From: Gammaproteobacteria bacterium
GTDB lineage: Bacteria > Pseudomonadota > Gammaproteobacteria > Thiomicrospirales > Thiomicrospiraceae
Assembly (NCBI GenBank): GCA_013153955.1
Contig: JAADDM010000034.1
Span: 1-5,584, forward strand
Reading direction: 5' to 3'
Length of the DNA stretch: 5,584 nt
The notes under the pieces were generated by a model. The model did not search any database and was not told where the DNA came from. It saw nothing but the letters and a program-made list of their open reading frames with translations. Shown here one piece after another: positions 1 to 5,584 of this stretch (its first letter is position 1; each line of letters opens with the position of its first letter). Both the position numbers and the translations under genes were made by a program.

Positions 1-130
1 TACCCACACAGACATAACGGCTATCTCCCTTATGTGCCCACGTCATAGCTTTTCTTACAAGGCGGTCGTAACTAGTGGCATCCACACGCATGCCGAGTAC
101 ATAGCGGCTCTCAATATCTTTCTTTTCCAT
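1..130 (-). CDS. WecG/TagA/CpsF-family glycosyltransferase, N-terminal part (cut by window edge)
   Basis: The first 43 codons of a gene that runs off the left edge of the window. The visible protein begins MEKKDIESRYVLGMRVD, followed by ATSYDRLVRKAMTWA and SRYVCVG. The 'vLGxrvDaxSY...' opening followed by a short amphipathic helix and an 'RYVCV' beta strand is the characteristic N-terminus of the WecG/TagA/CpsF family (CAZy GT26). Known members transfer ManNAc or related sugars from UDP-sugars to lipid-linked acceptors in teichoic acid, enterobacterial common antigen or exopolysaccharide synthesis. Catalytic residues lie outside the window. An in-frame ATG at 149-151 would add seven residues (MGYKIPA); neither start has a good Shine-Dalgarno, so the start is uncertain. 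The gene lies 44 bases after the GT4 stop on the same strand, so it is probably co-transcribed with it. The family call rests on a short stretch. Confidence 0.72.
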   Translation of the reverse strand, partial: MEKKDIESRYVLGMRVDATSYDRLVRKAMTWAHKGDSRYVCVG

Positions 131-174
131 AGCCGGAATTTTATATCCCATAGGTGGTCAGCTGTGGCGAATGG

Positions 175-1344
175 CTACCGTTTTGCGTTTTCGATCGCGC
201 GTTGGTATATCTCCATGAGCATTTTGTGGTTGCGCTCAGCGGTGTACTTAGCTTCATACTCGGCGCGAGCTTCTTTGCGCATTCGGGAAAGCTCGACTGG
301 ATTTGAAAGTAGCCACTCCACCTTTGCCGCTAAGTCGTTCGGGTCGCCAGGGCGAAAGTGGAGTCCGGTACGGCCGTGGTCAACCAGCGAGGCCATTGCA
401 CCCAAATTGCTCGCGACTACGGGCAGCCCCGTAGCGTAGGCCTCGGCAATGGTCATAGGAAAACCCTCGTACCACTCAGAAGGAAATACAAGAAAGTTTG
501 CTCGTTTCATTAAACGAATAATTTCTTCCCGTTGTCTCCATCCCAGCCATTCCACACCTTGTCCCTGCTCTGCGGCCATCGCCACCTTTGAAGCCAAAGG
601 TCCATCTCCTACTATCTTGAGGGGTATTTGTTTTCCTACATGTTTCCAGGCTGCAATTAGAGTATCCAACCCCTTTTCTTGAGAAAGTCGTCCCACAAAA
701 AGCGCGTACCCTCCTTGATCTTTACCAGCTCCGGGGTCAGGATATATAAAGTTAGGTTTTACCGCAATTTTATTAGCCGGCAACCCACCTTCAATAAATT
801 TACTCCTCGCGAATTCGGTAAGCGCGATATAAACATCGACTGTACGCGTCCAAGTGCCGAGCGCACGATGTGCAGTTAGCATAAGAGCTACAGCTCCAGA
901 AGCCGCGTGACTGTCACGATAGCAACCGTGGAGTACACCAGGCCAAGGCAAGCGCCCGAGGCATTCCTCACATATCTGGCCCTCACGAAATAGAAGAGCA
1001 TTCACGCAAAGGAGTCGGTAGTTATGTAAGGTCATCACTACTGGCGTTTTTTCTGCCTTAGCAGCGTGAATAACTGATGGTGAAGCTAGGGGAAAGGTAT
1101 TGTGAATATGAACTACCTGAGGGCGAAATGCCTTAATCTTTTGCCGCAACTCTCTGTAAACCGCCGGATTCCAAGTAGTATAAAGGACCGCTCTGGCCTT
1201 CGGCATTCCTTCTAGGGCACGGTTATGTAAAGTGTAAACCAATACTTCGTGCCCCATTTCCTGAAGAAGGGACGTTTCTGCGGCGAAGACGCTGTCCTCA
1301 CCTCCCGGCTGTTGGTAGTGAGTGTGAAACAATAAGACGCGCAT
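175..1344 (-). CDS. Glycosyltransferase family 4 (GT-B fold)
   Basis: A predicted cytoplasmic or membrane-associated retaining glycosyltransferase of 389 residues, a normal GT4 length. The N-terminal acceptor domain opens MRVLLFHTHYQQPGGED, the 'Y-Q-x-GGED' opening of one GT4 subgroup, and continues with VVHIHNTFPLASP (about 77-89) and TLHNYRLLC (about 105-113). A cysteine cluster (C113, C125, C128, C141, around ICEECLGRLPWPG and GCYRDS) is typical of this subgroup. The C-terminal donor domain has FVGRLSQEKG (R219, K224), LKIVGDGP (about 242-249) and the EX7E signature EGFPMTIAE (E293 and E301) expected to bind the nucleotide-sugar. Sugar donor and acceptor cannot be told. I chose ATG at 1344 because the protein then starts exactly at the first beta strand; AAGGA lies only 2 bases upstream. 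A TTG at 1365 would add seven residues. The start lies 47 bases inside the upstream wzy-like gene, suggesting translational coupling. Confidence 0.93.
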   Translation of the reverse strand: MRVLLFHTHYQQPGGEDSVFAAETSLLQEMGHEVLVYTLHNRALEGMPKARAVLYTTWNPAVYRELRQKIKAFRPQVVHIHNTFPLASPSVIHAAKAEKTPVVMTLHNYRLLCVNALLFREGQICEECLGRLPWPGVLHGCYRDSHAASGAVALMLTAHRALGTWTRTVDVYIALTEFARSKFIEGGLPANKIAVKPNFIYPDPGAGKDQGGYALFVGRLSQEKGLDTLIAAWKHVGKQIPLKIVGDGPLASKVAMAAEQGQGVEWLGWRQREEIIRLMKRANFLVFPSEWYEGFPMTIAEAYATGLPVVASNLGAMASLVDHGRTGLHFRPGDPNDLAAKVEWLLSNPVELSRMRKEARAEYEAKYTAERNHKMLMEIYQRAIENAKR

Positions 1345-2650
1345 GTTCCTTGCGGCTTTCAGCAAGCATTAACCCCAATCCGGCCCCAAAGATGCTCCAA
1401 AACCAGATACCCCCTTGTGGTCCCTCTAAATAAACATCGAATGCTGCATTAACTGATGCGGCTAACCAATAAGTAAGTATCCACAAGAATAATGCTGCTT
1501 CGCGATATAGCCCATGCCATCTCCTCTTTAAGTAATTCCACCAAAGAGCTGCTGCAAACCAGATTTGCATAATCAGCCACAACGCAAAGCCCGGAACGCC
1601 CATACGGGCCAATATGGTCAGATGGCCGTTGTGCGGGCTTCTCAGACTGTGGTCATCAGTAACTTGGAAGCCATCGTCATCAGCAAGGTTGATCCCAAAA
1701 CCTTTCCCGCTCCAGAAATATGGTCCATATACAGTATAGTTCACGATTTTGCGCCACCATTCAAGCCTCCACTTCTTGGTTCCTTCTAAAGAAGTCGATT
1801 GGGAGGGGATCAGAATACTGATGACATTATCGGTCATTTGTGTAATAGAAATATTTCTTTTACCCACGTCAATTTCCACACCCATCATAGAAAAAATAGA
1901 AAAAAATGCAAGAAAAATGAATCCAATTAGCATCATCCTAGTCCACCGTAGCGGATTGATGTGGAACATTAAAAGCAGTAGCACTGTTAATATGGAAAGG
2001 AAACCTCCGCGATTTTTTGATCCCACGATCGCAAAAGAAATAAACCAGAACAGCCAAAAAATAATCCATTTAATAGGTGGTCTTCTTTTATAGAAATGTG
2101 GCAGAACGACTAAGGCAAAGCTTAATATTCCTGATATATGGACCGCAATATCTCCAGCTTTTAATTGTACAATCGGCACACCTCCTCCTGGGCCCCAGGG
2201 CCATCTCGGTATATAAGTATTGAATAGATAGTATATCAGAAAGGCCAAAGGAGCCCAAATGATGTAGCGCACAAAGAACCACTTTTCATACCACCTAATA
2301 AGCTGATACCACATTTCTTTTCTCGAAAGAATATAGCCAACTGCCAATGCAAAGATCGCATAACTCCACAAAACTCCATCTCTAAGCGCATTTAGGCCGT
2401 ATTCTGGTATGTAGATAAATGTCCGTATGGCGCCCCAGCTCATAAAGATCAGTAATAACCAAGTAATTGGGCTGTACAAGAGTCTGAGCCAGCCTGGTTT
2501 TAGCAGCAGAATTATAAAAGAAAAGAGCCATAAAATTGAATCTATATAAAATGGGGGTAGGCCCAAATATGCAAACCCACGTCCACCGAAAGCATACCCT
2601 ATTAGTGCGACACTTAAGAACCTAATGTACCAGTGGTAGAGGAAAGTCAT
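1298..2650 (-). CDS. O-antigen polymerase/ligase-like membrane protein (Wzy/WaaL superfamily)
   Basis: A 450-residue integral membrane protein with roughly ten or more hydrophobic segments. Two features place it in the O-antigen ligase/Wzy_C superfamily. The first is the polar motif SKNRGG at 211-216 after a membrane segment (family pattern S-x-x-R-G). The second is a long extracytoplasmic loop (about 250-345) with WRLEWWRKIV, a GKGFG turn (about 315-319) and RSPHNGHLTILARMGVPG (R337, H340, N341), matching the 'PHNxxLxxxxxxGxxG' signature whose histidine matters in WaaL-type enzymes. Such proteins use undecaprenyl-linked glycans, either polymerising repeat units or ligating glycan to an acceptor. 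With sugar transferases alongside, a polymerase role is slightly favoured, but sequence does not separate the two. ATG 2650 is the first start after an in-frame stop; only a weak AGGGTG lies upstream. The gene is visibly more AT-rich than the downstream GT4 gene. It lies just downstream of a decayed insertion sequence. Confidence 0.88.
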   Translation of the reverse strand: MTFLYHWYIRFLSVALIGYAFGGRGFAYLGLPPFYIDSILWLFSFIILLLKPGWLRLLYSPITWLLLIFMSWGAIRTFIYIPEYGLNALRDGVLWSYAIFALAVGYILSRKEMWYQLIRWYEKWFFVRYIIWAPLAFLIYYLFNTYIPRWPWGPGGGVPIVQLKAGDIAVHISGILSFALVVLPHFYKRRPPIKWIIFWLFWFISFAIVGSKNRGGFLSILTVLLLLMFHINPLRWTRMMLIGFIFLAFFSIFSMMGVEIDVGKRNISITQMTDNVISILIPSQSTSLEGTKKWRLEWWRKIVNYTVYGPYFWSGKGFGINLADDDGFQVTDDHSLRSPHNGHLTILARMGVPGFALWLIMQIWFAAALWWNYLKRRWHGLYREAALFLWILTYWLAASVNAAFDVYLEGPQGGIWFWSIFGAGLGLMLAESRKEHARLIVSHSLPTAGR

Positions 2651-2829
2651 TTCTCGATGACACCCTATCGCATTTTATGCCATCAATTTCTTGCCCATTG
2701 CTACGCAGCCTGATAGCGTTGCTCGCTAACTGTTCTTCATTATTCTTATCTTACCCCACGTGTGTAAAACCAAAGTGACGATATTTTGTTAGGCATCTTC
2801 AATTCCCTATTAGCCAGGATACCTAAAAT

Positions 2830-2854
2830 TCTGCGCTTTTCCAACTGGCGCAGA
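2830..2854 (-). terminator. Possible intrinsic terminator hairpin downstream of the transposase remnant
   Basis: A perfect 7-bp inverted repeat, TCTGCGC (2830-2836) and GCGCAGA (2848-2854), with an 11-base loop. On the minus strand it is followed by ATTTTAGG, a short and imperfect U-tract. It lies about 75 bases past the transposase stop, inside the inferred element, so it would most naturally end transposase transcription. If active, it would also reduce read-through from the sulfotransferase into the polymerase gene. The short stem and poor U-run keep this tentative. Confidence 0.3.
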
Positions 2855-2929
2855 TTAGAAGCTTCGCTTGGTTGCTTAAGCCTCTTCTCCAGGAAGTATC
2901 TCAAATCTTATGTAAGTTCTCATGACAAT

Positions 2930-3948
2930 TTAAGAGTGCTTGCTCACAGGCATAGCACAGGTTTCCTTCTCCTTTTGTCCAAAACCTTTGAGTTTTCTTT
3001 CCTTGAACCGTTTTTACATCTTTTGACTGCGGAGTAGATAAATTAGTTTGCTTTACACGGAGTTGGCCGTGGGGAAGGTGTTGTCCCTAACCTAGGTTAA
3101 CCATTTGGTTTCTTTGATCAGTCGCTCCAACAGGTTAGTGCTCTAGACCACCGGGTGTAAAGGTTCGGAGCTGTCGAAGAAGTGAAGAATCTCGATAGAG
3201 TTTTCAAGCTAACTCGCCAAACTTGGGATACCGTTCCCCCAATGCTTCCTATAGTGCCGCCAGATCCTCCGAACGGTACAAAGCTGTCAGTGGGTTCGGT
3301 GATAGACCTGCTTGATCGCGACTTCGACCCCCTCCGGCTCATTAGTGATGAGGAGCGGCACCTTTGCCAGCTATCGTTTTTTAAGTTTAAGTAGCAAGTT
3401 GCCCCAGCCTGCGCTTGGATCCACGTTCAAAGGCCAAAAGTCAAGCATTTTCTGGCAATCTCCTTTAGTGAGACCCCAGAGCCATGTAGGCCGCTTCGTT
3501 CACTACCCCGGAGCACTTTGACGAATAAGGGGCCGAGGTAAGGCATGGCTGTGCTAGAAGCCTCCAGCCTAGGTGGCATTCCATCGGCAATGCGGCGATG
3601 GTGCTCTAGCGCGGTAGCTTTTATCGAGCAGGTACCCGGGGAACTCGCCTACCTTCTGGGTGGAGATCCTAACCGCATACATGGCCAGGGCAAGGGCCTT
3701 AAAGTTTTCTATTTAATGTTGGTAGGGGGTGAGCAGCGCTGTGTGGAAGTGGCCTTCTCAGTTCCTGGGTGCCAACAGTTAGAGACAACAATGCCTGGCG
3801 GCCAAGCTGCGCTGGTAGTATCTGTCTTTCCACTCGCTTTGTTTGGCTAAGGGAACCTTGCATTCAACCTCCATTCCATCACGGCTTCCAATGTTTGCCT
3901 AGCGGCTTTCATGGTCATTTCATCTCCAACTAGTTTTAAATTCAGCAT
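2930..3948 (-). pseudogene. Decayed IS256-family (mutator-type) transposase, multiple stops and frameshifts
   Basis: No intact ORF, but successive minus-strand frames give transposase pieces in the correct order. An N-terminal piece (3948-3847) starts MLNLKLVGDEMTMKAARQ and ends at TAG. Next come AKQSEWKDRYYQRSLAAR (about 3846-3794), TVGTQELRRP, then ALAMYAVRISTQKVGEF within 3614-3700, like the family's 'EMYVRGVSTRKVEE'. IADGM follows (candidate first catalytic Asp, codon 3583-3585), then LKEIARKCLTFGL ending at TGA 3427-3429, WQRC (3358-3369), GERYPKFGEL (within 3207-3248), IEILHFFDSSEPLHP (within 3146-3205) and STNLLERLIKETKW (3101-3142, with the conserved Glu codon at 3125-3127). The last piece is KLIYLL and FKERKLKGFGQ, ending at TAA 2930-2932. 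Five or more stops and several frame changes make it inactive. The expected VADG segment with the second Asp is not recognisable. About 340 codons remain against roughly 380-420 in intact members. Identification is by remembered family motifs, not a search. Confidence 0.82.
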
Positions 3949-3975
3949 TTTGTTTTCGTCGCGGGATATATTGAT

Positions 3976-4923
3976 TTATATATATCCATATTTCTGGCTA
4001 AGCTCTTCCAATTTGTGTTGCAAACTTTGCGGCAAAGATTTCATAATTTCACGTGAAATGGTGGACGTTGGTTTTGAAACGCCAGCGAGTGCCTGGTGAA
4101 TCCGCACAGACGACTTTAAACCACTGAAGTGAAGAACCTTTTCAACGGTCTGCTCGGGGGCGCTCAAAAGATCTTCATATTTTATGCGAAAATATTGTTT
4201 TCTTTGCACTAAATTAAATTGCAATATATCTTTCTCTATTAGTTCATCGACTTTTATTATTTGTAACGCGGCTTGCACAGCAAAGTCTTCTTGTATCAGA
4301 TCTTTCCATCCAGGAATTTTAATGCCCCAAAAACGCTCGCCTGTACTTTGATAGGCTTTTTTCTTCGCCTTTATTAGAGAGGCTAGGTTGTCTACCGGGT
4401 TTCGTATTATATGTAGGATTATGATATCGGGGAAAACGTCGTATAGGAACCTTATTTTTAAGGACAACCCAGGCCATTTGAACAACAATCTCTTTTTTCC
4501 AGAAACTAGCAGCCGCAATTTAAGATCATCATAAATTTTCTCTTTAGTCGAGGGTGGCACGTTAAACTCTTCAAAATAATCATCTTGGAGGATATAATTA
4601 TCCTCTGTCCCCCAATTGAAAATCTTTTTCCAACACGGGATACATTCAGAAGGGGGAATTAGCCCTCTTGTTTTAGATATTTTTCCAGGTATTGCTGTAT
4701 ATACTTGTGGCTTGACGGTTTCTGCAATCTTTCTTAGCGATGTAGTTAAGATAGGAGAGTTTGGAAGCAACGAATCGAGTCTAGAATACCAATAAAGAGT
4801 GGGGTCATTTGCAAGAATGCTGTACAACAATGTTGTTCCAGAACGTTCTGTGCCCACTATAGCTATGGGTCTTTTGATGTTGTCCAATCTATCTAGATAA
4901 CTTTTTAACATCTTAATGTGCAT
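3976..4923 (-). CDS. PAPS-dependent sulfotransferase (Sulfotransfer_3-like)
   Basis: A 315-residue enzyme expected to transfer sulfate from 3'-phosphoadenosine 5'-phosphosulfate to a hydroxyl or amine, probably on a glycan given the neighbours; the true acceptor is unknown. The 5'-phosphosulfate loop is IAIVGTERSGTTLLYS (about 20-35; G24, R27, S28, G29, T30, T31). The second cofactor site is FKWPGLSLKIRF (about 148-159), then FPDIIILHIIRNPVDNLASL (about 164-183), with R174 and S182 at the positions that bind the 3'-phosphate. The C-terminal half has FRIKYEDLLSAPEQTVEKVL and HFSGL, matching the family's 'YEDLxxxPexxl..i..FlGl'. No signal peptide or membrane helix is seen. I chose ATG 4923 because GGAGG (4930-4934) lies 6 bases upstream; a longer frame to 5040 lacks such a site and adds 39 unlikely residues. 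It heads the minus-strand cluster and is visibly AT-rich. Confidence 0.9.
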   Translation of the reverse strand: MHIKMLKSYLDRLDNIKRPIAIVGTERSGTTLLYSILANDPTLYWYSRLDSLLPNSPILTTSLRKIAETVKPQVYTAIPGKISKTRGLIPPSECIPCWKKIFNWGTEDNYILQDDYFEEFNVPPSTKEKIYDDLKLRLLVSGKKRLLFKWPGLSLKIRFLYDVFPDIIILHIIRNPVDNLASLIKAKKKAYQSTGERFWGIKIPGWKDLIQEDFAVQAALQIIKVDELIEKDILQFNLVQRKQYFRIKYEDLLSAPEQTVEKVLHFSGLKSSVRIHQALAGVSKPTSTISREIMKSLPQSLQHKLEELSQKYGYI

Positions 4924-5140
4924 GATCCCCCTCCAAAATATAATATACATAACCTGAATGCCATGGTTTGTTTGCTCCCCTATGAGATTTCTTAAAAATC
5001 GGCTTCTTCTGAATCCTAGCTGGGAACTCAAGAGCGTCAACCCACCTGAGGTGTATGGTCTCAGGCAGCTCTAGTTCTCCAAACACCAATTGAATTTTCT
5101 TTTTCTTTTGAATGTGATATTCTTGCCCTGCAGAGACCAA
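4913..5140 (-). CDS. Doubtful small ORF overlapping the sulfotransferase start
   Basis: A possible 75-residue product from TTG 5140, with AAAGGA 8 bases upstream, ending at TAA 4913-4915, ten bases inside the sulfotransferase gene. The residues are lysine-rich near the start (IQKKKKIQLVFGELELPE) and end YVYYILEGDHAH. I recognise no family, signal peptide or membrane segment. The tail is simply the sulfotransferase ribosome binding site and start read in another frame. It could be a coupled leader ORF, a fragment of an older gene, or chance; chance is the most likely. Confidence 0.15.
   Translation of the reverse strand: MVSAGQEYHIQKKKKIQLVFGELELPETIHLRWVDALEFPARIQKKPIFKKSHRGANKPWHSGYVYYILEGDHAH
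4927..4934 (-). promoter_or_regulatory. Strong Shine-Dalgarno that fixes the sulfotransferase start
   Basis: On the minus strand the bases are GGAGGGGG, followed by ATC and then ATG at 4923, so the GGAGG core sits 6 bases from the start codon. This decides between the short 315-residue product and the longer 354-residue reading frame. AT-rich sequence just upstream (TATATTATATTTT) could include a -10 element, but no convincing -35 partner is visible. Confidence 0.75.
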
Positions 5141-5222
5141 GTGTAAAATTCCTTTCGAGATGTCCGCAGTGTCTGCTTTATGTGGCTGTGGCGATTATGG
5201 TTTTTGGTAGATGAACAAAAAT

Positions 5223-5260
5223 GTGGCGGGGGGCTCACAAGTCATTTCAAACCCTGCCAC
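5223..5260. repeat. GC-rich inverted repeat (hairpin)
   Basis: Arms GTGGCGGGG (5223-5231) and CCCTGCCAC (5252-5260) pair over 9 positions with one mismatch around a 20-base loop. There is no U-tract after it on either strand, so it is not a typical intrinsic terminator. It could be a protein binding site, a mobile-element end or chance. Confidence 0.35.
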
Positions 5261-5385
5261 TAACTTGCTGCTCACGTCCACCTAAATGCCCCTAACGGAA
5301 AAGGGAGCATGGGTAAGAGGATGACTAACCATCATGTTCTCGGTAGCCAGGTATGCATCAGGTAAAATAGATGATGTTTACTACC

Positions 5386-5415
5386 CAGTAATTAAGTTTA
5401 CAGTAATTAGGTTTA
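5386..5415. repeat. 15-bp tandem direct repeat upstream of the right-edge gene
   Basis: Two adjacent 15-base copies, CAGTAATTAAGTTTA (5386-5400) and CAGTAATTAGGTTTA (5401-5415), match at 14 of 15 positions. They lie about 105 bases before the GTG start at 5519 and contain TTTACA at the junction, which could serve as a -35 hexamer. Adjacent repeats in this position are a plausible regulator binding site; the regulator is unknown. Confidence 0.6.
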
Positions 5416-5507
5416 TTAGCCTAGATCCAGGTGTGCTTATTAAAAACTTAGGCAAGACCCCGGGCGAATAATCAATGGGTAGCGTCGCGTATGTTGTGGG
5501 TTAATCC

Positions 5508-5512
5508 GGAGG
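5508..5512 (+). promoter_or_regulatory. Shine-Dalgarno for the right-edge gene
   Basis: GGAGG followed by the six bases TCTCAA and then GTG at 5519. The ideal spacing supports GTG as a genuine start and shows that a plus-strand gene begins here even though only 22 codons are visible. Confidence 0.75.
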
Positions 5513-5518
5513 TCTCAA

Positions 5519-5584
5519 GTGACGAAGGAGGAACTCCGCGGATTGACGAAGGAAGAGATCAGCCGGCGCATTCGGGAGGGCGTG
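5519..5584 (+). CDS. N-terminus of a divergent gene, possibly a cation-transporting P-type ATPase (cut by window edge)
   Basis: Twenty-two codons starting at GTG: (M)TKEELRGLTKEEISRRIR, then EGV. A short polar opening with 'GLTxeEvxxRxxxG' is how many cation-translocating P-type ATPases begin (their cation-transporter N-terminal domain usually continues 'GLVN'). This is suggestive only: no catalytic motif such as DKTGT is in view, and other helical N-termini could look alike. A perfect GGAGG six bases upstream supports the start. The gene is transcribed away from the polysaccharide cluster and is visibly more GC-rich, so it probably belongs to a separate transcription unit and marks the cluster boundary. 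Confidence 0.5.
   Translation, partial: MTKEELRGLTKEEISRRIREGV

Larger units (their letters stand above)
2751..3975 (-). mobile_element. Remnant of an IS256-family insertion sequence (approximate limits)
   Basis: The element carrying the broken transposase; its limits are estimates. At the low-coordinate (3') end, plus-strand 2751-2772 reads TTACCCCACGTGTGTAAAAC. This contains the TGTGTAAAA core that I recall from the inner part of IS256-family inverted repeats, and is a likely terminus. At the 5' end, plus-strand 3952-3968 reads GTTTTCGTCGCGGGATA. This partly matches the inverse of the first end (GTTTTACACACGTGGGGTA), but with a different spacer and two mismatches, so it may be chance. No convincing 8-9 bp target duplication is visible. 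The element fills the whole gap between the sulfotransferase stop and the leader of the polymerase gene, with no intact cargo gene. Its decay implies an old insertion. Confidence 0.62.
4924..5518. other. Divergent intergenic region between sulfotransferase and right-edge gene
   Basis: About 600 bases with no supportable gene other than the doubtful small ORF. It should hold the promoters for the minus-strand polysaccharide genes and the plus-strand gene at 5519. It contains a GC-rich inverted repeat (5223-5260) and a 15-bp tandem repeat (5386-5415). I could not find a clear paired -35/-10 promoter on either strand, and no riboswitch that I could defend. Confidence 0.5.

Noticed and set aside
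32..879. Plus-strand open frames across the TagA-type and GT4 genes
   Set aside because: They are antisense to genes with clear domain motifs.
1565..2282. Open frames inside the polymerase gene on both strands
   Set aside because: They are shadows of the membrane protein gene, which has strong Wzy/WaaL signatures in its own frame.
2715..2731. Inverted repeat TAGCG-TTGCT-CGCTA
   Set aside because: Five-base arms with no U-tract; likely chance.
2786..3037. Plus-strand 83-residue open frame
   Set aside because: It lies over the C-terminal end of the transposase remnant (FKERKLKGFGQ on the minus strand), has no ribosome binding site and no family resemblance.
3118..3521. Overlapping open frames (plus 3182-3394 and 3312-3521, minus 3118-3342)
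   Set aside because: These are shadows of the broken transposase. The proline-rich plus-strand peptide looked protein-like at first, but the correct minus-strand frames give GERYPKF and STNLLERLIKE here.
3545..3850. Plus-strand 101-residue open frame
   Set aside because: It is antisense to the transposase remnant, has no recognisable motif, and the minus strand over the same bases gives ordered mutator-transposase motifs.
4924..5040. N-terminal extension of the sulfotransferase to 5040
   Set aside because: It adds 39 residues before the normal family start and lacks a good ribosome binding site, while ATG 4923 has GGAGGGGG just upstream.
5290..5370. Possible riboswitch (yybP-ykoY-like AAAAGGGAGCATGG) upstream of the putative ATPase
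   Set aside because: Only a short resemblance to the GGGGAGUAG motif; the other conserved parts and stems could not be found.

Overview
This window looks like the edge of a bacterial surface-polysaccharide (exopolysaccharide or capsule) cluster that has picked up a mobile element. The host cannot be named from the sequence. Strong GGAGG-type ribosome binding sites, a GTG start and mixed base composition would fit a Clostridia-like Firmicute, but this is a guess.

Layout. All confident genes except the last lie on the minus strand, so the cluster reads from right to left. The order is: a PAPS-dependent sulfotransferase (3976-4923); a heavily decayed insertion sequence of the IS256/mutator type (about 2751-3975); a multi-pass O-antigen polymerase/ligase-like protein (Wzy/WaaL superfamily, 1298-2650); a GT-B family 4 glycosyltransferase (175-1344) whose start overlaps the polymerase gene; and the first 43 codons of a WecG/TagA/CpsF-type glycosyltransferase (1-130), cut by the window edge. 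On the plus strand, the last 66 bases hold the start of a divergent gene (from 5519) with an excellent ribosome binding site; its few residues resemble the N-terminus of a cation-transporting P-type ATPase.

How the genes fit together. The GT4 and TagA-type enzymes would add sugars to a lipid-linked repeat unit at the inner face of the membrane. The Wzy-like protein would polymerise or ligate the exported units, and the sulfotransferase could decorate the glycan with sulfate. The joint pathway is inferred from adjacency and family, not shown directly.

Regions without intact genes. Bases 2651-3975 contain no intact gene. Read on the minus strand across several frames, they spell out most of an IS256-family transposase, broken by stops and frameshifts. 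The stretch 4924-5518 is a mostly non-coding divergent region with a 15-bp tandem repeat, a GC-rich hairpin and one doubtful small ORF. No tRNA, rRNA or CRISPR array was seen.
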